Shown here: in pieces, positions 6,164 through 12,834 of the stretch
Layout of the letters: every line of letters begins with the position of its first letter
Position numbering within the stretch: the first letter of the stretch is position 1
DNA from: Gemmatimonadaceae bacterium
Lineage (GTDB): Bacteria > Gemmatimonadota > Gemmatimonadetes > Gemmatimonadales > Gemmatimonadaceae
Reading direction: 5' to 3'
Length of the DNA stretch: 13,446 bases
Assembly: GCA_014379705.1 (NCBI GenBank)
Contig: JACMLI010000488.1
Span: forward strand, 1 to 13,446
The notes under the pieces: model-generated
The model's database searches: none
The model's input: only the letters and a program-made list of their open reading frames with translations
Told to the model about the DNA's origin: nothing
Position numbers and translations under genes: made by a program

Positions 6164-7858
6164 ATGCCCACGATCACGCCGACGACGCCCGCTGACCTGG
6201 TGCATGCCACATGGAGCGACCTGGCTCCGCTCTACGACGACCTCGCTGTCGCGACCATCGAGGGCGACGTGGAAGGGTGGCTCCAGCGCTGGTCGGCGCT
6301 CCAGGAAGTGGTGGAAGAGGCGGCGACCATGGCGATGATTGCCTACACCTGCGACACCGCGGATCCCGACAAGGAAGCGGCCAACCTCCGGTGGTCGTCG
6401 GAGATCTTCCCGAACGTGATGGAGCAGCACGTGCGCCTGGCCCAGCGGCTGGTCGAAGCCGGGCGGGTGCCGGCCGGTATGGAAACGGTGGTTCGCGAGT
6501 TTCGCACCGACATCGAGATCTTCCGCGAGCAGAACGTGCCGCTCTTCGCCGAGCTCGAGGAGCTCGTCGCGGGCTACCAGAAGGCGACCGGCACCTTGTC
6601 GGTGGAGTGGGACGGCCAGGCGATCACCGTGCCGCAGCTGCAGCCCTTCCTCCGCGTCGCGGATCGTGCCATCCGCGAGCGCGCGTTCCGGGCCGGCGCC
6701 GACGCGTACCTCGCGATCAAGGGCGACCTCTCCACGCTCTTCGACCGCATGCTTGCCGTGCGCCAGCAACTGGCCACCAACGCGGGATTCCCGGACTACA
6801 TGATGTATGCCTTCCGGGCGAAGCACCGCTTCGACTACACACCGGATGATTGCGCGCGCTTCCACGAGGCCGTCGAGGCGACGGTCGCACCGCTGGTCGA
6901 ACGCCTGATGACGCACCGGGCGTCGGTGCTCGGGCTCGACGCGGTCCGGCCGTGGGACACGCTCGTACAGCTGGAGTCCCGCGAACCGGTGCGTCCGTTC
7001 ACGGACGCCGAGGGCCTGGTCACGCCCGCCCAGCGGATGTTCGACGCGCTCGATCCTGAACTCGGCGCGCGTTTTCGCGAGATGTCGACCGACCAGCTCC
7101 TCGACCTCACGTCGCGAGCCGGCAAGGCGCCGGGGGGCTATTGCACCAACCTCTCGTGGCGGAAGAAGCCGTTCATCTTCATGAACGCGGTGGGCGTCCC
7201 CGACGACGTGAATACCCTCGTGCACGAGGCGGGGCACTGCTTCCATGACTTCTCGGCAAACCGGTTGCCGTACCTGTGGCAGCGGTCAGCCGGGCACGAA
7301 GCCGCCGAACTGGCGTCGATGAGCATGGAGTTGCTCGTGGCACCGCACCTCGTGGCACCGACCGGTTACTACACGCCGGAGCAGGCGCGCGCCGTGGAGG
7401 TCGAGCACCTCGAGGACATCCTCACGAGCCTGGCGCACATTGCGAGCGTGGATGCATTCCAGCGTTGGATCTACACCAGCAACCAGGGGCACGATGGCGC
7501 GGCACGCGATGCCCACTGGCTCGAGGTGCGAGCCCGGTTCGAGCGTGGCGTGGACTGGTCGGGCCTGGACGACGAGCGCGTGGCGCGCTGGTACCGGCAG
7601 CTCCACATCTTCGAGCTCCCCTTCTACTACATCGAGTACGGGATCGCACAGATGGGGGCGCTGCAGCTCTGGCGCGATGCCCAGCGCGACCCCGCCGGCA
7701 CGATGGCGCGCTACAAGTCGTTCATCGCGTTAGGCGGGACGCAGCCCCTCCCCGACCTCTACGCCGCCGCGGGGGCGCGCCTCGTCTTCGATCGCGACGG
7801 CATGGCCGAGTTGGTGGCCCTCGTCGAGGCGCGCATCGAGGCCCTGCGGAGGGGATAG
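6164..7858 (+). CDS. M3-family zinc oligoendopeptidase (PepF-like)
   Basis: Zinc metallopeptidase that cleaves short peptides, most likely in the cytoplasm because no signal peptide is seen. The 564 residues are close to the size of PepF-type M3B enzymes. The helical N-terminal half leads to NAVGVPDDVNTLVHEAGH, with the zinc motif HEAGH at 354-358. Glu382 in AAELASMSMELL is the probable third zinc ligand, 28 residues after the first histidine. The C-terminal YRQLHIFELPFYYIEYGIAQMGALQLW matches the conserved M3 region that closes over the substrate and carries the transition-state tyrosine and histidine. ATG 6164 is the first in-frame start; its Shine-Dalgarno is not evident. An octamer CGTTAGGC encodes ALG near residue 523. 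It is convergent with the DUF4342 gene. Confidence 0.92.
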   Translation: MPTITPTTPADLVHATWSDLAPLYDDLAVATIEGDVEGWLQRWSALQEVVEEAATMAMIAYTCDTADPDKEAANLRWSSEIFPNVMEQHVRLAQRLVEAGRVPAGMETVVREFRTDIEIFREQNVPLFAELEELVAGYQKATGTLSVEWDGQAITVPQLQPFLRVADRAIRERAFRAGADAYLAIKGDLSTLFDRMLAVRQQLATNAGFPDYMMYAFRAKHRFDYTPDDCARFHEAVEATVAPLVERLMTHRASVLGLDAVRPWDTLVQLESREPVRPFTDAEGLVTPAQRMFDALDPELGARFREMSTDQLLDLTSRAGKAPGGYCTNLSWRKKPFIFMNAVGVPDDVNTLVHEAGHCFHDFSANRLPYLWQRSAGHEAAELASMSMELLVAPHLVAPTGYYTPEQARAVEVEHLEDILTSLAHIASVDAFQRWIYTSNQGHDGAARDAHWLEVRARFERGVDWSGLDDERVARWYRQLHIFELPFYYIEYGIAQMGALQLWRDAQRDPAGTMARYKSFIALGGTQPLPDLYAAAGARLVFDRDGMAELVALVEARIEALRRG

Positions 7859-7862
7859 GGCG

Positions 7863-8008
7863 AGACGGGCAGACGGGATGGACGGGGTGGACGGTGGAGG
7901 GGCCGACGAGGCGGACGAGTCGTAGAGTCGCGAAGGTCGAGGGGCGACGCCGTTAGCGAAGAAGGGTCTCGTCTACCTCGTCCATCCAACCCGTCCACCC
8001 GTCTACGG
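7863..8008. repeat. Inverted arms of 8-9 bp GAC-GGG repeats between convergent genes
   Basis: Left arm: GACGGGCA, GACGGGATG, GACGGGGTG and GACGG in tandem, with GAC at 7864, 7872, 7881 and 7890. Right arm: GTC at 7971, 7980, 7993 and 8001 in units such as GTCTACC, GTCCATCC and GTCCACCC. The reverse complement of the right arm contains AGACGGG, TGGACGGG and TGGAC blocks in the same order as the left arm. The arms are about 30 nt each with a loop of about 75 nt. The element begins five bases after the peptidase stop (7858) and its far end overlaps the stop codon of the minus-strand DUF4342 gene (8003-8005). It may be a bidirectional terminator or a cruciform. Confidence 0.65.
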
Positions 8009-8254
8009 CTTCGCCACGGTCGTTCCCGGGTCCCGTTCCACCGCGATCGTATAATCCGTGGCCAGCGCGGCGATCGTTCCGATCGCGGCCCACAAGGGGA
8101 GCAGCACCGCACCGGCGACCCCGGCCGACAGGGGCATGTCGATCAGCGTGCGCCCCGCCGGGTTGCGCACGAGAATGCGCCGCACGTTCCCTTCCTTGAT
8201 CAGCTCCTTGATGCGCGCCTTGAGCTTGGCGCCTGACACCTTGATCTCTTCCAT
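8003..8254 (-). CDS. Small DUF4342 domain protein
   Basis: 83 residues that match the DUF4342 pattern: a charged amphipathic start MEEIKVSGAKLKARIKEL, then EGNVRRILVRNPAGRTLIDMP, a hydrophobic stretch at about 43-65 that could span or lie on a membrane, and a short tail. Molecular function is unknown in the family; in other bacteria the domain often follows a UBA-like domain, which is absent here. ATG 8254 is well supported by AGGAG on the minus strand about 7 bases upstream (centred near 8264). It is divergent from the 8435 gene across 180 bp and convergent with the peptidase. The 3' end is embedded in the GAC-GGG inverted repeat. Confidence 0.82.
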   Translation of the reverse strand: MEEIKVSGAKLKARIKELIKEGNVRRILVRNPAGRTLIDMPLSAGVAGAVLLPLWAAIGTIAALATDYTIAVERDPGTTVAKP

Positions 8255-8414
8255 GTCACGCTCCTGCGTGGAACTGGCGTAGACGTCACGGGCCGGAGGA
8301 TCGGCTGCCGACGGAACGCGGCTGTCCCCGGACGGTAATTGGTCCTACGGACGTGCGCGTGGTTCGGGTTTCGCTCGGTAACAGTTATCCTTCGCGATGG
8401 CCGGGTCGTCTCTT

Positions 8415-8420
8415 TACAAT
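8415..8420 (+). promoter_or_regulatory. -10 element (TACAAT) giving a very short leader
   Basis: TACAAT matches the sigma70 -10 consensus at 5 of 6 positions and ends 14 bases before ATG 8435, which predicts a 5' leader of only about 8 nt. The -35 region (about 8391-8397) is poor and no Shine-Dalgarno is visible. This repeats the -10-next-to-ATG arrangement seen before the DUF1343 gene, but with weaker support. Confidence 0.4.
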
Positions 8421-8434
8421 CCCGCCAACACTGC

Positions 8435-8839
8435 ATGGTCAATTCCATTGTTGCTCGCTACACCGACGGCCGCATCATCAAGGGAACGTCCCTCGACGTC
8501 GCCCAGGATCGCCCCAGCTGCCATGTGCGAACGGCGGACGGCGAGATGGTGGAAGTGGAACTCAAGGACCTCAAGGCGCTGTTTTTCGTCAAGAGCCTCG
8601 AGGGCAACAAGGCCCACATCGATGGCGATACGCTCGATCCCGCCGATCCCCGGTCGCGCGGGGCGAAGCTCATCGAGGTCAAGTTCCACGATGGCGAGCG
8701 GGTCGTCGGCCTGGCCATGCGGTTTCCGCCGAACAAGCCCTTCTTCTTCCTTATTCCGGCCGACAACGTGAGCAACAACCTGCGCATCCTCGTGAACCGC
8801 GAGCAGGTCGGCTCCATGAGCATCCTTGACGGTGCGTAG
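8435..8839 (+). CDS. Conserved protein of unknown function (possibly DUF6982-like)
   Basis: 134 residues, soluble, no signal peptide. It begins MVNSIVARYTDGRIIKG and appears to contain two similar beta-rich halves: a GRIIKGTSLDV type strand pair near residue 12 and an analogous GERVVGLAMRF near residue 86. Each is followed by a hydrophobic strand ending in a conserved-looking turn (LKALFFVK; KPFFFLIPADN). I associate this pattern from memory with an uncharacterised family from Gemmatimonadota and relatives, sometimes next to regulators, but cannot verify the family number. The start at ATG 8435 is preferred over the longer frame from 8339 because homologous-looking sequence begins there and a -10 element lies just upstream. 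Its 3' end overlaps the next gene, so the two are probably co-translated. Confidence 0.72.
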   Translation: MVNSIVARYTDGRIIKGTSLDVAQDRPSCHVRTADGEMVEVELKDLKALFFVKSLEGNKAHIDGDTLDPADPRSRGAKLIEVKFHDGERVVGLAMRFPPNKPFFFLIPADNVSNNLRILVNREQVGSMSILDGA

Positions 8840-9317
8840 CCGCCTCCGGGTGATCGGAGCGCTGGTATTCGCTCTCCTGCTCGCCGGTGAGCAGGCGATG
8901 GCTCAGGGTGATCCCTCTGCGCAATCCGCGCCCCGCATCTTCGGGCAGCTCGCCCTCGGCACCGCGCTCACGCCGGTCGGCTTCTTCGGCGCCGGGTGGG
9001 CCACCAAGCACGCCGTCCGTCGTATGGGGTGGACGGATGAGAACGCCTCACGCGCGGCCTTTGTCGCTGCCTACTCGGGCACCGCACTCGCTGCCGCCAG
9101 CGGCCCGGTCGTCTTTGGTCGCGACGGGAAGTCCGCTGCCGCCCTGGGTGGATCCGTGGTTGGCATCGGCGCGGCCGCCCTCTCGGTGCGCCTTGGAAAC
9201 TGGCTCTGGGACGACGACAGGCGACACTGCGGGTTCGGTTGCTGGACGCTGGGCGCCGTCACCGTGGCGTTGCCGAGCATTGGTGCCACGGTCGCGTACG
9301 CTGCGAGCCGCCGGTAG
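8832..9317 (+). CDS. Exported or membrane-associated hypothetical protein
   Basis: 161 residues from GTG 8832 (TTG 8826 adds two residues). The N-terminus is a clear signal peptide: RSRLR, hydrophobic 7-18, probable cleavage AMA-QG after residue 24. The mature part has three Gly/Ala-rich hydrophobic stretches (about 37-54, 72-95 and 104-117, then a last one near 137-156) separated by short polar turns, plus a CGFGC pair at about 132-136. This suggests a small integral membrane or outer-membrane-associated protein. I do not recognise a family. It overlaps the 8435 gene by 8 bases, implying translational coupling, and no Shine-Dalgarno is apparent. Confidence 0.7.
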   Translation: MRSRLRVIGALVFALLLAGEQAMAQGDPSAQSAPRIFGQLALGTALTPVGFFGAGWATKHAVRRMGWTDENASRAAFVAAYSGTALAAASGPVVFGRDGKSAAALGGSVVGIGAAALSVRLGNWLWDDDRRHCGFGCWTLGAVTVALPSIGATVAYAASRR

Positions 9318-9343
9318 TGCGCTTTCGGCGCTCCCGCGAAGCA

Positions 9344-9370
9344 TGCCCGGCAAGCGGTAAGCCGGGGGCA
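9344..9370. terminator. Bulged GC hairpin downstream of 9317, possible terminator
   Basis: TGCCCGGC (9344-9351) can pair with GCCGGGGGCA (9361-9370) around a 9-nt loop with a two-base bulge. It is 26 bases past the preceding stop and about 105 bases before the next start. There is no U-run, so a Rho-independent terminator is only a possibility. The rest of the 157-bp gap (9318-9474) shows no convincing promoter; TGATAG at 9436 is a weak -10 candidate. Confidence 0.3.
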
Positions 9371-9474
9371 GGAGCCCGCGGCGTCGCCATGGACACAAGA
9401 CGCGCGGTTGCGAGAAGCCAGCGGCCGTGCTTTCGTGATAGGGCCTCCACCGTGAACTCCCCGCGCCACTCTCG

Positions 9475-9954
9475 ATGCTAAAAGTCCTGATCGCTCTCTC
9501 ACTCGCCGCAGGCTCCTGGGCCGCGATGTCGACCGGCCACGCGACGCCCCTCCGTGCGTCCGCTCCTGCGGCGAAGACCGTCATGCACGTCTACAAGTCC
9601 GCCACCTGCGGATGCTGCAAGGCGTGGGTGCAAAAAATGGAAGCCGCCGGATTCGAGGTCCGCGTGACGGACCTCGGTGAAGACGCCTTGCAGGCCGAGA
9701 AGACCAAGCGCGGCGTCGGCGACGACCTCGCTTCGTGCCACACCGCGATCGTGAACGGCTACGTCGTCGAGGGGCACGTGCCCGCCGAGGATATCAACCG
9801 ACTCCTCAAGGAGAAGCCGGCCATCGTGGGCATTGCCGCGCCAGGCATGCCGGCCGGAAGCCCGGGCATGGAAATGCCCAACGGCGCGAAGGACAGCTAC
9901 AACGTCGTGGCTTTCACCAAGGCAGGAAAGACGACGGTCTTCGCGCGCCACTAG
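9475..9954 (+). CDS. Periplasmic DUF411 metal-binding protein
   Basis: DUF411 proteins have a thioredoxin-like fold and are often found with copper-resistance genes. The 159 residues begin with a signal peptide (hydrophobic 3-17, then a short linker). The domain starts at VMHVYKSATCGCCKAW with Cys45, Cys47 and Cys48, has LASCHTAIV with Cys88-His89, then GYVVEGHVPAEDI (95-107) and PGMPAGSPGMEM (123-134), all family signatures and a plausible Cu site of Cys, His and Met. It heads a tight run of genes: the next start is 10 bp away. No copper ATPase, oxidase or CopZ gene is in the window, so the copper role is inferred from the family. Start ATG 9475 lacks a clear Shine-Dalgarno but fits the signal peptide. 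Confidence 0.9.
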   Translation: MLKVLIALSLAAGSWAAMSTGHATPLRASAPAAKTVMHVYKSATCGCCKAWVQKMEAAGFEVRVTDLGEDALQAEKTKRGVGDDLASCHTAIVNGYVVEGHVPAEDINRLLKEKPAIVGIAAPGMPAGSPGMEMPNGAKDSYNVVAFTKAGKTTVFARH

Positions 9955-9964
9955 GAACGCGACG

Positions 9965-10450
9965 ATGGTTGCGCAGCGTCCCGGCCTCCTCGGAGCATGG
10001 GTCGTTGTCGCGGGCATCGCCTGCAGCTCACCGCCACCACCGATGGGATCCGAGTTGGCCAGCGCCCTGCGCAGCACTGCCCTCGAATGGAGGGCGACCG
10101 ACCGGCGCTACACGCTGGAAGCAGACGGGTGGCGCTCCTTCCAGCCGATCCAGAACCAGGAGGGAGGAGACCCCGTCATCGTGGTGGTGCGCCTTCATGC
10201 CGACACGGCCATTCCCGATTCCGTGTCGGTCCTCGAGCTCCAGTTCGTGAAGGACGACGTCGTGTGGGCGCCGCCTCACGTGTCGGAAGTGCGACGCGAA
10301 GCGGGATCGAGCACCATGGAGCTTGTGGTGCGGAACGGACCCGGGGAGTGGGCTCCCGGTGATTCCGTGGATGTCATTGCCAGGTTGCGCGACGGCGGGG
10401 CCACCTCACTCGTGCGGGCTCCCCGTTTCGTGATCGCTCGTGTGGACTGA
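9965..10450 (+). CDS. Short lipoprotein of unknown function
   Basis: 161 residues with a lipoprotein signal: hydrophobic 8-19 followed by lipobox AGIAC with the acylated Cys at residue 20, then a SSPPPP linker. The mature domain looks like a beta sandwich, with alternating hydrophobic strands (VIVVVRLHA, VSVLELQFV, STMELVVRN, DSVDVIARL) and a closing ARFVIARV-like strand. The pattern resembles small immunoglobulin-like lipoproteins, but I do not recognise a family. Start ATG 9965 has AGGA about 8 bases upstream. It lies 10 bp after the DUF411 gene and 13 bp before another lipoprotein, so all three are probably one transcript. Confidence 0.75.
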   Translation: MVAQRPGLLGAWVVVAGIACSSPPPPMGSELASALRSTALEWRATDRRYTLEADGWRSFQPIQNQEGGDPVIVVVRLHADTAIPDSVSVLELQFVKDDVVWAPPHVSEVRREAGSSTMELVVRNGPGEWAPGDSVDVIARLRDGGATSLVRAPRFVIARVD

Positions 10451-10463
10451 ACCCGGAGGCCGT

Positions 10464-11021
10464 ATGCGTCACGCTCCGCACCTGTTGCTGGTGACCGCCC
10501 TCGGCTGCGCGTCGGGTGCCGGCTCGGCCACGACGCGGGTCGTGACCGACCAGACCGTCGTGCAGGCGGAACTGGGCGCGATCGGCGTGGATGTCGTGCG
10601 GCAACGCGAGGCGGTGTCCAGCGAGATCTCGCTCTCGTCCGACGCGGCCTTCCGGCTCCTGCCATCAGTGCTCGGCTCCCTCCAGTTCGCCGTCGAACGA
10701 GCCGAACCAAAGTCAGGGACGCTCACCACGCGCACTGCGCGCTTTCGCGGATCGCTCGGGGGCTCGCGCCTCTCGACGTACTTCGAGTGCGGACAGAGCG
10801 CGATGGGGAAGACGGCGGATCGCTACGCCGTGATCGTCAAGGTGACAACCGAGGTGAGGGACGCGGGAGAAGGTCGTAGTCGCCTGACGACGCTCGTATC
10901 CGCTTCCGCAAAGCCTGACGACAACGGCGGAACGGCGGTTGGTTGCGACTCGAACGGCAACCTCGAGAAACGGATACGGGTCGAGCTGATGTCGCAGTCG
11001 GTGACGTCCACCGCCCGCTGA
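10464..11021 (+). CDS. Second short lipoprotein of unknown function
   Basis: 185 residues with a short lipoprotein signal, hydrophobic 7-14 and a lipobox-like TALGC with Cys15. The start at ATG 10464 is supported by CGGAGG at 10454-10459. After a linker, residues about 60-176 form one alpha/beta domain: AAFRLLPSVLGSLQF helix, then SGTLTTRTARF, YAVIVKVTTEV and SRLTTLVSASA strands. This helix-then-sheet layout loosely recalls BamC-like helix-grip domains, but that is a guess. Cys109 and Cys161 could form a disulfide in the periplasm. Co-oriented and closely spaced with the preceding lipoprotein (13 bp) and the following cupin (27 bp). Confidence 0.75.
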   Translation: MRHAPHLLLVTALGCASGAGSATTRVVTDQTVVQAELGAIGVDVVRQREAVSSEISLSSDAAFRLLPSVLGSLQFAVERAEPKSGTLTTRTARFRGSLGGSRLSTYFECGQSAMGKTADRYAVIVKVTTEVRDAGEGRSRLTTLVSASAKPDDNGGTAVGCDSNGNLEKRIRVELMSQSVTSTAR

Positions 11022-11048
11022 TTCCGCCGCCGCCACACCCGCATCCGA

Positions 11049-11795
11049 ATGGCGCACCCCCCGCCTGCTCCGTCCCCCGATGACGAGGACCTCCTCGCCG
11101 TTCTCGCGGCCGGGATTTCCTTGCGAAGCCCGTCGCCGGAGCTGCGCGAGCGGGTCGTTCGTGCCGGGACGCCACAGCCGCTGACTTTCCTCGAGCGAGG
11201 CCAGGGGATCTGGCTTCCGTCTGCCGATGCGTCGGTCGCGACGAAGGAGCTGTACTGCGACTCCGGAGATCGACTGGCGACGCGACTCGTCAGGCTCGGC
11301 GATGGCGCTCCACTTCCCGTCGCGGCCCTGCCAGGGCTGCGGACTGTGGTGGTCGTGCAAGGCGCGCTTGCGAGCCCCGTGATGTCCCTCGAAACGGGGG
11401 ACTCGATGGAGCTGGTCGGTGAGCGCCAGGACTGGTGTGCCCGGGGCGACACCATTGTTCTCGAACTCGGAACCGGGCACTTCGGAGGTCATGAGCCTCA
11501 CGACGAGGAGGGGAGCGCGCCCTGGACCGAAATCGGTCCCGGGCTGCGCGCGCGCCTTATGCAGGCCGGCGTGCGCGAGTTGATGGTCGTCGACGCAGAA
11601 CCTGCCGCGACACTAAGCGAACACGAACACGCCGGTATCGAGGAGCTCTTCGTCATTCGCGGAAGTTGTGAGGTGCAGGGCCGCTGGATGCATGTCGGCG
11701 ACTACCACCGTGCGATGCCCGGGTCGCACCACGACATCACTCGGGCGGGTTCGGAGGGCTGCGTGCTCGTCAGCTCCGTCCGCCAGCTCGGCTGA
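11049..11795 (+). CDS. ChrR-like bicupin protein without the zinc anti-sigma domain
   Basis: 248 residues, no signal peptide. Two cupin units are visible. The first (about 50-140) keeps the fold pattern (TRLVRLGDGAPLPVAALPGLRTVVVVQGAL) but lacks the metal-binding histidines. The second (about 165-245) has a full site: His192, His194 and Glu198 in SEHEHAGIEEL, and His227 or His228 in MPGSHHD, with GDYHRAMPGS typical of the ChrR cupin. ChrR controls extracytoplasmic sigma factors in response to singlet oxygen through an N-terminal HxxxCxxC zinc domain. That domain is missing here, although residues 10-40 (LLAVLAAGISLRSPSPELRERVV) resemble the linker that follows it. No sigma factor is in the window. 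Start ATG 11049 has no visible Shine-Dalgarno. Probably the last gene of the DUF411 operon. Confidence 0.8.
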   Translation: MAHPPPAPSPDDEDLLAVLAAGISLRSPSPELRERVVRAGTPQPLTFLERGQGIWLPSADASVATKELYCDSGDRLATRLVRLGDGAPLPVAALPGLRTVVVVQGALASPVMSLETGDSMELVGERQDWCARGDTIVLELGTGHFGGHEPHDEEGSAPWTEIGPGLRARLMQAGVRELMVVDAEPAATLSEHEHAGIEELFVIRGSCEVQGRWMHVGDYHRAMPGSHHDITRAGSEGCVLVSSVRQLG

Positions 11796-11873
11796 GCTTC
11801 TTCGTACGCCATCCGCGGGACGATGATCGACGAGGACTCGGTCGCGATCTTCGGCGAGCAGGGCGTTCGTGCG

Positions 11874-11899
11874 CCAGCCAGCCATCAGCCAGCCAGCCA
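11874..11899. repeat. CCAG short repeat upstream of the arginase-family gene
   Basis: Two identical 11-bp blocks CCAGCCAGCCA (11874-11884 and 11889-11899) are separated by TCAG, followed directly by a reverse-strand CGTTAGGC octamer (11901-11908). No inverted partner arm is evident. It lies in the gap 11796-11961, where I see no clear promoter. Confidence 0.55.
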
Positions 11900-11961
11900 C
11901 GCCTAACGGCCGTGGCGGTCGCGGCGCCGCACCCTCACCTTTCCTCACTCCGATCACTCTC

Positions 11962-12801
11962 GTGACCACGCGCGTGACTGCTCCTGGCCAGCCGGTCCTG
12001 CTCGGCGTTCCCTTCGATGCCGCATCGTCCGCGCTGCGGGGAAGCGCGGCGGCACCGCCGGCGATTCGGCGCGAGTTGCACAGCGACTCGTCCAACCTGT
12101 GGAGCGAGGCCTTCGTTGACCTCGCGGCCCCCGGTGCCTTTGGCGACGCGGGGGACGTCACGTTAGGCGCGACGCCTCGCGACGACATCCAGGCCGCGGT
12201 CATGGCGATCCTGCGCGAGGGCGGCCGTCCCGTCGTGCTCGGCGGCGACCACTCGATCACACACCCCGAGGTCTCTGCGGTCCGGGAGCGCCACCCTCGC
12301 CTCTCGATCCTCCATTTCGACGCGCACAACGACCTCTACGACCACTACGAGGGCGATCGCCACTCACACGCCTGCCCGTTCGCGCGCATCATGGAGGCCG
12401 GGCTGTGCGACCAGCTCGTGCAGGTCGGCATTCGCGCCTCGACGCGTCATCAGCGAGAGCAGGCCGTGCGCTTCGGCGTGGACGTGATCGACATGCGGCG
12501 CTGGGCGGCGGGGGATCGCCCGTCGCTGCGCCATCCCGTGTACATCTCGCTTGACGTGGACGTGCTCGACCCCGCCTCGGCGCCAGGCGTTTCCCATCGA
12601 GAGGGCGGCGGCCTCACCACGCGCGAGGTCGTCACGCAGCTGCACGCGGTGCGCGTCCCCATCGTGGGCGCCGACCTGGTGGAATACAATCCATCGCGCG
12701 ACCTGGGCGACGTGACGGCGAGCGCGTGTGCCAAGTTGCTCAAGGAGTTGCTCGCCACGATGATTGACTGTCCGCTCCCCGACGCGAGCGCACAGGCGTA
12801 G
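11962..12801 (+). CDS. Arginase/agmatinase-family (ureohydrolase) enzyme
   Basis: Manganese-dependent hydrolase of guanidino compounds to urea or formamide plus an amine; the substrate cannot be fixed from sequence. Metal-ligand motifs are complete: GGDHS at 12241-12255, DAHND at 12319-12333 and DVDVLDP from 12553. PGVSHREGGGLTTREV follows, where substrate loops vary among arginase, agmatinase and formimidoylglutamase. From GTG 11962 the protein has 279 residues and begins MTTRVTAPGQPVLLGVPFDAA, with the family N-terminus soon after. GTG 11869 would add 31 Pro/Ala-rich residues encoded by the CCAG repeat, which I think is noncoding; GTG 11974 is also possible. None has a Shine-Dalgarno. It is followed 33 bp later by the YbjQ-type gene. 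Contains one CGTTAGGC (12161), encoding TLG. Confidence 0.87.
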   Translation: MTTRVTAPGQPVLLGVPFDAASSALRGSAAAPPAIRRELHSDSSNLWSEAFVDLAAPGAFGDAGDVTLGATPRDDIQAAVMAILREGGRPVVLGGDHSITHPEVSAVRERHPRLSILHFDAHNDLYDHYEGDRHSHACPFARIMEAGLCDQLVQVGIRASTRHQREQAVRFGVDVIDMRRWAAGDRPSLRHPVYISLDVDVLDPASAPGVSHREGGGLTTREVVTQLHAVRVPIVGADLVEYNPSRDLGDVTASACAKLLKELLATMIDCPLPDASAQA

Positions 12802-12834
12802 CGCGCGGTCCTCACCCACGAACCTGGAGGTTAC

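Noticed and set aside
9340..9400. Structured leader upstream of the DUF411 gene considered as a riboswitch
   Set aside because: I compared it by eye with cyclic di-GMP, cobalamin, fluoride, yybP-ykoY and mini-ykkC consensus cores and none matched; only a bulged GC hairpin is visible, closer to the upstream stop.
11823..11906. 27-codon plus-strand open frame (MIDEDSVAIFGEQG...) ending inside the CCAG repeat region
   Set aside because: Weak ribosome binding site, its C-terminus is simple repeat, and its stop is supplied by the reverse octamer; a real peptide cannot be supported from this sequence alone.
3121..12168. TTA codons as bldA-like translational control of specific genes
   Set aside because: They fall in housekeeping-type genes, always in the same octamer, and the octamer also occurs between genes, so a codon-level switch is not the simplest reading.
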